A stretch of 64,000 nucleotides of DNA from Flavobacterium sp. (GCA_020403245.1 JADBYA010000012.1:62001-126000); one strand, 5' to 3'. Numbered from the stretch's first letter, positions 53,216 through 64,000 are shown. Program-made: numbers and translations. The notes: generated from the letters alone by a model not told the origin.

Positions 53216-53677
53216 TTATAAAGGTTCCTTGAAAATGTATTTTTCATCATATTCTATTTCAAATAATTTAAGAAATCCTAGATATTCTTCTCTGAATGTT
53301 TTTGAGGCATGATGTTTTTCTTGGTTTTTAATATAATCAATAACCGCATCGACATGGGATTTTGAATAAGAAAATGCTCCATAACCTTCTTGCCATTCAA
53401 ACTTTACTTTTAGAAATTTTTTTTCGTTTATCCATTTGGATGAACTTCCTTTTATATCCTGCATTAAATCGGAAATGGTTTGTGTTGGTCGCATTCCAAT
53501 TAAAATATGGAGATGGTCAGGCATGCCATTAATGGCAATCAATTTGTGATTGTTATTTTTTATTATTCCAGTTATGTATTGGTATAATTCGTCTTTGAAT
53601 GAGGAATGGATCAATCCGTCACGGTATTTGACCGCGAAAACAAATTGAATGTGGATTTGTGTGTAGGTGTTTGCCAT
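53216..53677 (-). CDS. REP-associated tyrosine transposase (IS200/IS605-like, Y1)
   Basis: The start at 53677 (MANTYTQIHIQFVFAVKYRD) gives 153 residues; a longer frame runs into REP sequence and is rejected. The HUH motif is DHLHIL (His55, His57) and the catalytic tyrosine lies in AVIDYIKNQEKHH (Tyr115). Both sides carry REP palindromes, the substrate of such enzymes. It is intact and may still act on REP sequences in the genome. It is on the same strand as the restriction-modification operon but separated by repeats. Confidence 0.9.
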   Translation of the reverse strand: MANTYTQIHIQFVFAVKYRDGLIHSSFKDELYQYITGIIKNNNHKLIAINGMPDHLHILIGMRPTQTISDLMQDIKGSSSKWINEKKFLKVKFEWQEGYGAFSYSKSHVDAVIDYIKNQEKHHASKTFREEYLGFLKLFEIEYDEKYIFKEPL

Positions 53678-53685
53678 TTTTATAT

Positions 53686-53795
53686 CATCCCTAAAGGGAT
53701 TATGATTTTGTTTGTTTTTCATCCCGTTAGGGATTAAATAGGGGTAGAATTTATGTATTGATTTTTTAAGTGCCGTAGGTACGATATAGTTTTAT
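53686..53795. repeat. REP block upstream of the tyrosine transposase, right copy
   Basis: It begins with ATCCCTAAAGGGAT at 53687 and continues with the 98-base direct repeat at 53698-53795 matching 52291-52388. The two palindromes in opposite flavours next to the transposase start form a typical paired REP arrangement. Confidence 0.75.
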
Positions 53796-53839
53796 TTTAG
53801 TTTTTAAATCTATTATAGAGGACTTTGCTAAATACAATT

Positions 53840-55111
53840 TTAAAAAACATTCTCTGTCAAAGTTAAGATTGGTAAGTAATCTACTTTATTCAATTCATAT
53901 TCGGATTTGTATTCATTTATCCAGTTTTTAATTTTCATATTATTTTCAATACTAATATCTTCAGTGAAGGTATCTTTCAGTTTTACTTCAAAATAATATG
54001 TTGTTTTCGATTTTTCTTTACCCCTAATTTTAGACTTGTGTTTGTGTTTGATAGATTCTATTTCTCCATAATAGGAAGTTAGATAAAAAGGTTTGGCTCT
54101 ACCGCCTGAATAAATTACTAATTTCTTTGCGTTATATAAATCGTATGGAAAATCAATAAAATTATTTTGTTTGTCGGTGGCATGAAAATAAAAAGTGTCA
54201 AGCTGTGTCAATTTTTTTAAATCGATACTTCTGATATAACCCAAAGCCAAAAGTTCTTTTGGTTTTGGTTCTTCTGTTAAATAAAGTTCTAATTGCTTTT
54301 TAGTTTCAAAGCCATTTATTTTTTTACAATACGCCTCAGCTATAGTTACATTTTCAATTTCCAGTTTTCGGTTTTTACTGATTTCTAGAAATTCCGTTTC
54401 CATGTCGATGCCTAGATACCGACGACCTAAAAGATTAGCAGCAATGCCTGTGGTGGAACTTCCTGCAAAGGGATCTAATATCCAAGCGTTTGGTTTGGTA
54501 GATGCAAGAATAAGTCGTGTTAACACTGCTAGTGGTTTTTGGGTTGGATGTTTACCACATGATTTTTCCCAACGAGCAATAGCAGGCAGTTTCCAAACAT
54601 CTTTCATTTGTTTGTCGCCGTTAAGTTGTTTCATCAACTCATAATTATAGTAGTGTGGCACCTTTTCCTTTTTGCGTGCCCAAATAATTAATTCTGCGGA
54701 ATGCGTAAAAAAACGACACGAAAAATTGGGCGGTGGATTGTTCTTCTCCCAAGTGATTACGTTGAGAATTTTAAAATCCAACTCTTGTAGCAATTGACCG
54801 ATGGAAAAAATATTATGATAGGTTCCACTTATCCAAATCGTTCCGTTGTCTTTTAATTTTTCACGTACCAACTTTAACCAAGTACGATTAAAATCATTGA
54901 TAAAATTAAATCCTTCTGATTTGTCCCAAGTTCCTTTATTGACTGAAACAATTTGCCCGCTTTGAATGGATAACCCATTATTAGAAAGGAAATAAGGTGG
55001 GTCAGCAAAAACCATATCAAACTTGTGCTCAAACTGTGGCAATAGTTCTTTGCAATCGCCTTGCAGTAAATAAAAGTTTTTGTCTTCGGATTTGAAATGA
55101 GGTTTAAGCAT
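53840..55111 (-). CDS. DNA methyltransferase, DpnA (M2.DpnII)-like, with C-terminal extension
   Basis: The 423-residue enzyme has motif order IV then I: FADPPYFLSNNG (residues 36-45), and DPFAGSSTTG (213-222), the layout of DpnA-type N6-adenine methyltransferases for GATC. The methyltransferase part ends near residue 250. The remaining about 170 residues (with YIRSIDLKKL, YDLYNAKKLVIYSGGRAKPF and TTYYFEVKLKDTF) are not part of classical DpnA and are not recognised. It is the last gene of the five-gene operon; its ATG directly follows the preceding stop. Confidence 0.88.
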   Translation of the reverse strand: MLKPHFKSEDKNFYLLQGDCKELLPQFEHKFDMVFADPPYFLSNNGLSIQSGQIVSVNKGTWDKSEGFNFINDFNRTWLKLVREKLKDNGTIWISGTYHNIFSIGQLLQELDFKILNVITWEKNNPPPNFSCRFFTHSAELIIWARKKEKVPHYYNYELMKQLNGDKQMKDVWKLPAIARWEKSCGKHPTQKPLAVLTRLILASTKPNAWILDPFAGSSTTGIAANLLGRRYLGIDMETEFLEISKNRKLEIENVTIAEAYCKKINGFETKKQLELYLTEEPKPKELLALGYIRSIDLKKLTQLDTFYFHATDKQNNFIDFPYDLYNAKKLVIYSGGRAKPFYLTSYYGEIESIKHKHKSKIRGKEKSKTTYYFEVKLKDTFTEDISIENNMKIKNWINEYKSEYELNKVDYLPILTLTENVF

Positions 55112-55957
55112 TTATATTTTAATAATATATTTTTTTGCTTTAAAAGTTAAAGGCATATTTTCAATAATTCTTAGTCCAAACTGAAAACTTTCCTTTAGTT
55201 TTTTTTCAATTTTTTTAGCTTCATTTATTGTTTTTGGTGGATGGCTAACACTATTTCTATCTTTTGCAAATGTCTTACAGTTTCCCAAAAAACCAATATC
55301 TAAAACATTTTCTTTTATCAGATTATCTAATAATTTATTTAATGAAATATATTTTCCAGGTGTATAACCAGCATAAACAAAATTTCCTTTTTTCTTTGCT
55401 TGTGTTGCCACTGTGAGAATCATCTTCTCAACTAATTGCCCTAACTTTTGTAGTCCAACATCAGGTTTACCATCTGTCATATATGATTCATATGCAGACT
55501 CGATTTCAGGTCTAAATTTTTTATCGTACAATGTATAATCTAATTCTGCAAGATGTAGTGGTATAGAAATACCCAAATTTTCAAAAGTTACTTTATCATC
55601 TTCATCAATTGAAATTAATCCAATACCATATTCTTTTGCTTTTTTTAACTCTTTTTTATATTTTAAAATTTCTTTTTGCTTTTTCTCTAAATATGCAATT
55701 ATAACTTTAACAGGAAGTCCTTTGACAGCTACTTCAGAATAAAAGTTATTTATTGATTGTGGAAATGGACTAACAGCAATATCACATATGTAAATATGAG
55801 TTTTTGTTTTCCAATGAAAAGTTGGTTTGTAATCAATGTTTTCATCAAATAATTGTTCAACGACCGCATTTCCTAATCCAAATCTAGTTTGAATTTTATT
55901 TTTTACGATTTCGGCTACATGAATTAAATCAGGTTCAACAAATAAAAAACTATTCAT
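55112..55957 (-). CDS. Unknown protein with RxxxxH HEPN-like motif in restriction-modification operon
   Basis: The 281-residue product is not a known DpnII component. The N-terminal half (about 1-140) has an alpha/beta pattern: THIYICDIAVSPFP, VKGLPVKVIIAYLEKKQKE, a Lys-rich helix, then YGIGLISIDEDDKVTF. The C-terminal half is helical and contains DRNSVSHPPKT (Arg234, His239), which fits the R-x4-H motif of HEPN ribonucleases and nucleotidyl-toxins. It sits between ParB-like and methyltransferase genes with gaps of 5 and 0 bases, so it is an obligate part of the operon. A toxin or nuclease role is inference. Confidence 0.6.
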   Translation of the reverse strand: MNSFLFVEPDLIHVAEIVKNKIQTRFGLGNAVVEQLFDENIDYKPTFHWKTKTHIYICDIAVSPFPQSINNFYSEVAVKGLPVKVIIAYLEKKQKEILKYKKELKKAKEYGIGLISIDEDDKVTFENLGISIPLHLAELDYTLYDKKFRPEIESAYESYMTDGKPDVGLQKLGQLVEKMILTVATQAKKKGNFVYAGYTPGKYISLNKLLDNLIKENVLDIGFLGNCKTFAKDRNSVSHPPKTINEAKKIEKKLKESFQFGLRIIENMPLTFKAKKYIIKI

Positions 55958-55962
55958 ATATT

Positions 55963-56904
55963 TTAATTTAATAGTTTGTTAATATGATCTCTGATTTTCA
56001 ATAATGTTCTCTTTAAATCTTCGTCTAATTCATTTTCATTTGTCAATACTTCAAGTTTCGATAAAAAATTATTAGCATTATTTGATATAAATTTATCTTC
56101 GTATAAATTTTCAACAGTATCTTTATACATCTCGATTATACCAATTTTATTATCACTAAAAATTGTTCTTATAGCATTTTCTGTTTTGGATATAGAAAAG
56201 TTAAGGTTTTTATTCGCTGTAGCAATTTTGGTTAATTTTCTAAAGTCAGTTACATTGTTAATTGTTTTGTCAACATATTTTTTTATTAATACATCTCTAA
56301 CAGTATCGATATTTCTTATTAAAGTAGGATAGTTCCTCTCAACTGCTCTAATCGATTGTTCCATCTCGAGAAAGAAATCCTCAGAAAAAATTTGTTCTCT
56401 TTTTGGTTTTTCTAATTCAAGTTTTATTAAGTCTTTAAACCTTTGTGGAAGAGCTATAATAAGTTTACATCGTCTTATTACTCCTCTTGTCATTCCTGTT
56501 TCTGCACTTATTTCATCTTCTGTAGGTTCAGATCCTTTCTTTCTTGTAATTAATTTAATTACTCTTTCAATTTTATTTGCTATTGTATAAATATCCCATT
56601 GTTCCCTTAAACCATGTATGTTAAACATTAACAAAAGGTTTTCTAATTCACTAGGCTTTTCTTGAATAATTGCAGGAATTGAAGAAAAATTTAATTTTAA
56701 AAATGTACGCCATCTCCTTTCCCCATCAATTATAATATATTTTTCCCCGTCCTTGTAAACAGATATAGGTACTTGTAATCCTATTTTTTTTACAGAAACT
56801 AAAAGTTTTTCTAATTCCTCTTGTCTAAAAAATAATCTAGGATTTTCTGGATTCCGTTCAATTAATTCGATAGGAATATTTTTCAATTCAGCTTTCTGAG
56901 ACAT
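55963..56904 (-). CDS. ParB/Spo0J family protein in restriction-modification operon
   Basis: The 313-residue product has an N-terminal ParB/sulfiredoxin fold with the CTP-binding signature GERRWR (61-66) and IPIELIERNPENPRLF, followed by a conserved helical part (NIHGLREQWDIYTIANKIERVI) and a helix-turn-helix (TEDEISAETGMTRGVIRRCKLI). The C-terminal about 130 residues are helical and unlike plasmid ParB. There is no ParA nearby, so it is not a standard partition gene; it is embedded 2 and 5 bases from restriction genes. It may load on DNA and assist recognition or regulate the operon. Confidence 0.85.
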   Translation of the reverse strand: MSQKAELKNIPIELIERNPENPRLFFRQEELEKLLVSVKKIGLQVPISVYKDGEKYIIIDGERRWRTFLKLNFSSIPAIIQEKPSELENLLLMFNIHGLREQWDIYTIANKIERVIKLITRKKGSEPTEDEISAETGMTRGVIRRCKLIIALPQRFKDLIKLELEKPKREQIFSEDFFLEMEQSIRAVERNYPTLIRNIDTVRDVLIKKYVDKTINNVTDFRKLTKIATANKNLNFSISKTENAIRTIFSDNKIGIIEMYKDTVENLYEDKFISNNANNFLSKLEVLTNENELDEDLKRTLLKIRDHINKLLN

Positions 56905-56906
56905 AT

Positions 56907-57809
56907 TTAATCAATTATATAATTTAAAACTTTATCCTTCAACATCTCTAAATTTAACAAATAATCCGCTTTATCAAAATACTCTCGTAATGGTTTTAAA
57001 GTAGATTTCCAACCCGCACCATCCGTTACCCATATAAAGGTAATGTTTTGTGCATTCCAGTATTCGTTCATCTTTACATATTCGGTAGCTGTAGATTTTA
57101 GTTTAGAACCGCCACCGCCATAAAAGTTGCATTCAATAAAATAGAGTTTGCCGTTTTGGTTAATTGCAAAGTCCAAGTTACGAGAAGATTTGTCAACTTG
57201 TATATCAATGTTCCATTTTGCTTTAATTTTTTTAGCATTGGCTTGTGTCATGTATTCTAATCCTAGTTCATCGCAAGTTGCTTTAACAAAGGTTTCTACA
57301 ATTTTTTCCATCATGGTGCCACCACGGTTTTTTCTTCCATTGCTATCTAAACCTACTTCAACTCCTGTAACATAATCGACTAAGTTTTTAACTTTCTTGT
57401 CTTTCATTAAATTGCCTAAACCCGATTGCATGAAAAACAATGTCAAGTCTTTGCAATCATCATCAGACATTAAGCGGTGTTTGAAATCGTAGTCTTTATA
57501 TATGAAATTGGTTTCATCAATAAGAATTGAAACAGATGTACTTCTGAAAGCAATTAAAAAAGGAAATGCTTTTATGACTTGAGGATATTCTTTAATTAAT
57601 TCATATACTTCTTGCTCGATGTTGTCTTTGCCAATCAGAACATTTAAAAGATTTAGTTCTTTTTCAATAGGTTTGATATTTTTATACACTTTTTCCCAAT
57701 TGACAAAATAATCCCAAAGCGTGATACCTTTATCTTTGAAAGTAGAAGTTATTTGCTGAAAAAGTAAATCCTCGTTATCGATTTTCAATATTTGACACAA
57801 CTTATTCAT
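56907..57809 (-). CDS. dpnB: Type II restriction endonuclease, DpnII/MboI family (GATC)
   Basis: The 300-residue endonuclease matches the DpnII family, which cuts unmethylated GATC. Diagnostic parts are VSILIDETNF, VGLDSNGRKNRGGTMMEKIVE in the middle, and the catalytic region NLDFAINQNGKLYFIECNFYGGGGSKLK with its acidic residues and the GGSKL end. Length is usual. It overlaps the fused methyltransferase gene by four bases, so its synthesis is coupled to the protective enzyme. Confidence 0.92.
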   Translation of the reverse strand: MNKLCQILKIDNEDLLFQQITSTFKDKGITLWDYFVNWEKVYKNIKPIEKELNLLNVLIGKDNIEQEVYELIKEYPQVIKAFPFLIAFRSTSVSILIDETNFIYKDYDFKHRLMSDDDCKDLTLFFMQSGLGNLMKDKKVKNLVDYVTGVEVGLDSNGRKNRGGTMMEKIVETFVKATCDELGLEYMTQANAKKIKAKWNIDIQVDKSSRNLDFAINQNGKLYFIECNFYGGGGSKLKSTATEYVKMNEYWNAQNITFIWVTDGAGWKSTLKPLREYFDKADYLLNLEMLKDKVLNYIID

Positions 57810-59065
57810 AATTCTTTTAATATAGAAGATTTTCTCTTTTTTAGAGTTTTCTTTTCGTGCTGTTCACTTGTTAAAAGTTCAGTATCTTGTATAACAACAT
57901 CTATGTATTTTAATCCTAATTTTTTAGCAGCTGCTAATCTGTGCTGACCATCTAAGAGGATGTGTTCCTTGTCTAAAGTAATTGGTATCCATCCCAATAG
58001 GTCAAAATTTGTAGCAATCGTTTCCACAGCAGCTTCAGATATATCATTGTGAAATGATAATTTATTTGTATCGAATTTTATATTTTCAATTGGAAACTTT
58101 TCCATAAAAACCCAGTATGGCTTATCAAAATTGGTAAATAAAGTTTTGTTTAGTTCTAAAACAGGGATATAATTTTTTTTGTCATAATTAGTAATTAATA
58201 ATTCCGTTAGTTTTCCTCGTTTGTCAGCATTGGCATTTATGTTTCTTCTTGCCCAAACTCTATTAATATTAAATTCTTGATAGATATCATCAAAAAACGT
58301 ATCGGTCATATCTTTGCCTTTTACATCGGAGTTGCTCAATAACCAGTAATGCCCTTGTTCATTAAGCATTTTGCAAAAATCACGCAATTGTATTTGTTCG
58401 TTATCGCCAAACTCGTCTTTAGCATAAGAATTAAAACTAGATGTTTTGCTCAAAGGTTTGTAAGGTGGATCAAAATAAAATAAAGCAGGATGTTCGGCAT
58501 GTTGCAACGTTTCTTTATAATCGCCTGTCAAAATCTCAACACGTTGCAATACTTTACTCACTGCCATAATGTTTTCTGTATCACAAATAGTTGGGTTAAT
58601 ATAACTACCCATCGGAACGTTGAAACCATTGCTTTTATTCACACGAAATAATCCATTAAAACAAGTTCGGTTTAAGAATATAAACAAAGCGGCTTGCGTT
58701 TCTATATTAGTGGAACGTGAATTGAAAAGGGATCTTTGCTCCATGTAATACACTTTTCTGCCTTCGGCATCGTTTTCAAAAGTGTAGTAGAGCTTTTGGA
58801 ATTTTTCTAAAATAGCAAGTAACTTTTCGGGATTGTCAGCAATGACTTTATAGGTATTGGTCAAGTCGGCATTAATATCGTTAATAACTGCTCTCTCCAC
58901 ATTGGGAAAATTTTCCAATATCCAAAACAAAATTGCTCCACTTCCCACAAAAGGTTCTACATAAGTAAACTTTTGAGATGTGAATTCTTTGGGCAATGCG
59001 TCTTTAATGTCGTTGATTAGTTGGCTTTTCCCACCAGCCCATTTTAGAAACGGTTTTGCTTGCAT
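57806..59065 (-). CDS. dpnM: Dam-type adenine methyltransferase (M1.DpnII-like) fused to a ParB-like DGQHR domain
   Basis: The 419-residue protein starts with a full Dam/DpnM methyltransferase: KWAGGKSQL (8-16), FVGSGAI (39-45) and the catalytic DPPY (199-202), ending near 295. A linker follows, then residues about 322-395 form a ParB/sulfiredoxin-like domain: IENIKFDTNKLSF, LLGWIPITLDKEHILLDGQHRLAAAKKLG (DGQHR at 372-376). Classical DpnM and Dam are about 280 residues and lack this part. The enzyme should methylate adenine in GATC. It is the first gene of the five-gene operon. Confidence 0.9.
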   Translation of the reverse strand: MQAKPFLKWAGGKSQLINDIKDALPKEFTSQKFTYVEPFVGSGAILFWILENFPNVERAVINDINADLTNTYKVIADNPEKLLAILEKFQKLYYTFENDAEGRKVYYMEQRSLFNSRSTNIETQAALFIFLNRTCFNGLFRVNKSNGFNVPMGSYINPTICDTENIMAVSKVLQRVEILTGDYKETLQHAEHPALFYFDPPYKPLSKTSSFNSYAKDEFGDNEQIQLRDFCKMLNEQGHYWLLSNSDVKGKDMTDTFFDDIYQEFNINRVWARRNINANADKRGKLTELLITNYDKKNYIPVLELNKTLFTNFDKPYWVFMEKFPIENIKFDTNKLSFHNDISEAAVETIATNFDLLGWIPITLDKEHILLDGQHRLAAAKKLGLKYIDVVIQDTELLTSEQHEKKTLKKRKSSILKEL

Positions 59066-59166
59066 AGTTTTTAATTCTTTCGCTAATATAATTATTCTTA
59101 CATCATGTTTATAAGAGAAATGAAAAATTAATCAACAGCTTTACTGAAAACCATTTGGCAAAAAAA

Positions 59167-59192
59167 AAGGTAGCCCTTTTACAGACTACCTT
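59167..59192 (-). terminator. Intrinsic terminator of katG
   Basis: AAGGTAG (59167-59173) pairs with CTACCTT (59186-59192). Read on the minus strand the hairpin is followed by a run of ten T, 26 bases after the katG stop codon. Confidence 0.85.
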
Positions 59193-59217
59193 ATTTGAAA
59201 TTTAAATGCTATTGTAT

Positions 59218-61942
<2,725 letters not shown>

Positions 61943-62470
61943 TTATTTATTATCTGAGGCAGCAGGACTAGTTTCTGTAGAAGGAGCTGCTGTTCCAATC
62001 AAATCAGAGTTGTAGCAGTCTCTATATATTTTCCATTTATCGGCTTCTTTTTTATACACTATCAAAGACTTTCCATGGTCTCTTTCAACACCATCTTTAT
62101 CAAAAACTGTCCATACGTTTTCTTGGGTTAATGTATTTTCATCTCCCCAAAGGCCAACCGATTTTATCTCCAATTTCATAGTGCCATTTTTGAAAAAAGC
62201 ACTCATCTCTTCCTGAATAGCTGCATTGCCTTCGTATGTTTTTGAATTTGGCGGCATAAATTTGGCATCAGCAGTATAACAATTGGCTACACTCGCCGCA
62301 TCTCCTTTAGTAAAGGCATCAGCATAGGTTGTATTTAATTCATCAATAGCTTGTTGGGCGGCAACCATATCAAATACTTTCGCTTCTTCTTTTTTACAAC
62401 TTGTAGTTGTGAATAAAAGGACAGTACTCAATAACACGACAACGTTCAATATGTTTACTCTTTTTTTCAT
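61943..62470 (-). CDS. DUF4440/SnoaL-like lipoprotein
   Basis: The 175-residue product has a lipoprotein signal (LLFTTTSC, Cys near 26) and a SnoaL-like alpha+beta cone fold: AIDELNTTYADAFTKGDAASVANCYTADAKFMPPNS, then GNAAIQEEMSAFFKNG and DGVERDHGKSLIVYKKEADKWKIYRDCYNSD. The C-terminus is a Ser/Ala/Pro-rich tail. Such proteins bind small hydrophobic ligands or act as isomerases; the activity here is unknown. Confidence 0.82.
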   Translation of the reverse strand: MKKRVNILNVVVLLSTVLLFTTTSCKKEEAKVFDMVAAQQAIDELNTTYADAFTKGDAASVANCYTADAKFMPPNSKTYEGNAAIQEEMSAFFKNGTMKLEIKSVGLWGDENTLTQENVWTVFDKDGVERDHGKSLIVYKKEADKWKIYRDCYNSDLIGTAAPSTETSPAASDNK

Positions 62471-62896
62471 TTGTTTACTTTTTGATTATTAATAGTATAA
62501 AATTAAGTATTTATTCTATTCTACCAAACGAATTGGTACATAATTATGCACAATTCCATGGCTGAGGAAATAAATATAATTTAAATACACTTGTACACTA
62601 TTATATTTCAAGGGTTTTATAGTTGATTATAGTCTACGTGCTATTTATCGTTAATACCAACATCATATCCAATTAAGAGCGCGAAAGCCAATGGAACAAA
62701 CAACCATATCTTTTGCCAAAGCGGTCTTTCATTCCAAAGTGGTAGGGTTTATAAAAGACCTATTCCTTAGAGAGCTGCAGCTTATAATTAGGCATGTTGA
62801 CCAAAGCGTTGGTATACAGCAAATACCATAAACATTATGTACAGTATTCGGTTAAACGGAGAAATGGTTTTTATTCCACACAACTCCTTATTTTGA
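62471..62896. other. Gene-free stretch with a membrane-protein-like fragment
   Basis: On the minus strand 62748-62641 is open for 36 codons (LPLWNERPLWQKIWLFVPLA, then FALLIGYDVGINDK and a stop) but has no start codon and is preceded by a stop in frame. It may be the end of a small decayed membrane protein. Plus-strand frames in the stretch are not supported. Confidence 0.4.
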
Positions 62897-63961
62897 TTAA
62901 AGTTTATATACATTCACACCGATGGCATAGCCATACACAGTGCCTTTTTCGTCTTTGTATATTCGAATTTTATTGCAAGCTCTTCCTAAATCAATTTTCT
63001 GCCAAGTGGCACCGCCATCCCTTGTTTCAAAACCGCTATTTAGCGTACCTACAAACCCGTGATTTTCATCAATAAAACCAATACCAAATTCTCTTGCTTG
63101 CGACTCTTCAACTAGGTTAATCTCTATCCATGTAAGACCGCCATCAGTGGTTTTGGCCACTCGTTGTTGTTTCACTGTTGGGTCTGGGTTATAGGATTGG
63201 ATGGTGACATAGCCCACTTTTGGCGTAGGAAACGCAATTTTCCATGTCGTTTCAAATGGACGATTGGATTGGTACACTTTTTTCCATGTGTTGCCACCAT
63301 CAGTAGTTTTCAATATGAGCGCATTCGATTGGGAAATATCTTCATGAGTGGCTGCTGCTGCAAATCCTTCATTTTTATTGAGCATTTTGATATCAAATAA
63401 CATTTTGCAATCGTCATTCATACTATGCGAAGTCCAAGTAGTGCCGCCATCATGAGAGGTCATCATATTGGCCGGACTTCCCACTCTTCCCACAGCATAG
63501 ATATGGGTTTTATAGTCGATGTTACCGTGGTTGATGTATTGTTCTTTTACTATGTCAATAGCACACAATCCCTTTACATAAGGTCCTTTATATGAAACGG
63601 ATTTCCAAGTTTTACCACCATCTTTGGTAGCGTATAACGGAATGGTATCGGATACATTTGGAAAATAATCTGTGCCTACTGTTCCGGCAAAGCCAATGTT
63701 TTGATCCACAAAAGCTATGGTTCTAAAAAAAGTGCCTTTTTGTTCCAATTGCTTTTCCCAAGTTAAACCACCATCAACAGTATGGAATATTTTACCATAG
63801 CCGTTAACATACCAGCCGTTATTTTTATCAATAAAAGCAATGTCGTCTTGTTTTCCTGCATAAGGTTCGGTAGTGAGTGGCTTCCAAACGGTTGGTTGCC
63901 CCAGGACTGTGGAAGTTACAGTAAATAGGAGTAGGGCTGCAATACCATATAATTTAGTCAT
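62897..63961 (-). CDS. Secreted six-Asp-box (YCF48/sialidase-like propeller) protein
   Basis: The 354-residue product has a signal peptide (MTKLYGIAALLLFTVTSTVLGQ) and six Asp-box-type motifs: TVDGGLTWEK, TKDGGKTWKS, SHDGGTTWTS, TTDGGNTWKK, TTDGGLTWIE and TRDGGATWQK. This is the YCF48/BNR propeller pattern. Photosynthetic YCF48 helps photosystem II assembly, but in this organism the fold is all that can be claimed; no sialidase catalytic residues are evident. No T9SS sorting domain is seen. Confidence 0.85.
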   Translation of the reverse strand: MTKLYGIAALLLFTVTSTVLGQPTVWKPLTTEPYAGKQDDIAFIDKNNGWYVNGYGKIFHTVDGGLTWEKQLEQKGTFFRTIAFVDQNIGFAGTVGTDYFPNVSDTIPLYATKDGGKTWKSVSYKGPYVKGLCAIDIVKEQYINHGNIDYKTHIYAVGRVGSPANMMTSHDGGTTWTSHSMNDDCKMLFDIKMLNKNEGFAAAATHEDISQSNALILKTTDGGNTWKKVYQSNRPFETTWKIAFPTPKVGYVTIQSYNPDPTVKQQRVAKTTDGGLTWIEINLVEESQAREFGIGFIDENHGFVGTLNSGFETRDGGATWQKIDLGRACNKIRIYKDEKGTVYGYAIGVNVYKL

Positions 63962-64000
63962 ACTGCTTAGTTTAAAAGTTAAAATTTTTCGTTATATGTA

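Noticed and set aside
55963..56904. Plasmid partition locus
   Set aside because: ParA, replication genes and centromere-like repeats are absent; the gene is embedded in a restriction-modification operon.
62794..63075. Plus-strand frame of 93 codons
   Set aside because: It overlaps the end of the well-supported Asp-box gene and has biased His/Tyr/Cys content typical of a shadow frame.

Overview
The window reads as a chromosomal segment of an AT-rich member of the Bacteroidota, most likely a Flavobacterium or close relative. The evidence is: TAnnTTTG-type promoter elements, type IX secretion (T9SS) C-terminal sorting domains, many small lipoproteins and predicted outer-membrane barrels, a menaquinone pathway, a fused CcoN-CcoO oxidase subunit with a one-haem CcoP, and weak Shine-Dalgarno use. 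No rRNA, tRNA or CRISPR array was recognised. Genus assignment is inference; no search was run.

Layout. 0-15.4 kb is ordinary core: the end of a purine nucleoside phosphorylase, GAPDH, lipoyl synthase, an MFS transporter, a C1 peptidase, menB-menA-metallohydrolase-menC, an MpaB-type oxygenase, a five-gene CreD operon, an M28 peptidase and a DUF1801 protein. 15.4-23.1 kb is one gene for a giant modular T9SS type B adhesin-like protein. 23.2-29.8 kb holds a barrel protein, KDO-8-phosphate synthase, a lipoprotein, a two-part YeeE/YedE sulfur transporter, a Crp/Fnr regulator and the copper ATPase CcoI.

29.8-43.4 kb is an accessory island lying between ccoI and the rest of the cbb3 oxidase genes; its intact genes all run on the minus strand. 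Its left part has a three-gene envelope cluster with an SphA-like outer-membrane protein. Its right part (about 36.1-43.3 kb) is a gene-cassette array. Single-gene or two-gene segments alternate with a 593-596 bp recurrent element that carries an IS1182 transposase remnant, and each segment is bounded by its own private pair of inverted arms. This resembles integron cassette logic without canonical attC sites and without an integrase in view.

43.5-50.1 kb is ccoS-ccoNO-ccoQ-ccoP-ccoG-ccoH plus a SafE-like transporter, followed by a DUF465 gene and hemN. Identical or near-identical ATGA-N6-TCAT palindromes stand in front of ccoI, ccoS and hemN, each exactly 33 bp (centre to centre) from a TAnnTTTG-like element. 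They predict one oxygen-responsive regulon run by the Crp/Fnr protein encoded beside ccoI.

52-59.1 kb is a defence and REP region: a phage-type Dam gene lacking a good start, a REP-associated tyrosine transposase with its REP palindromes, and a compact five-gene DpnII-type (GATC) restriction-modification operon. In that operon the Dam enzyme is fused to a ParB-like domain and the set includes a separate ParB protein and a protein with an RxxxxH HEPN-like motif. The window ends with katG, a SnoaL-like lipoprotein and a six-Asp-box secreted protein. The best candidates for undescribed biology are the cassette array and the ParB/HEPN-expanded DpnII operon.
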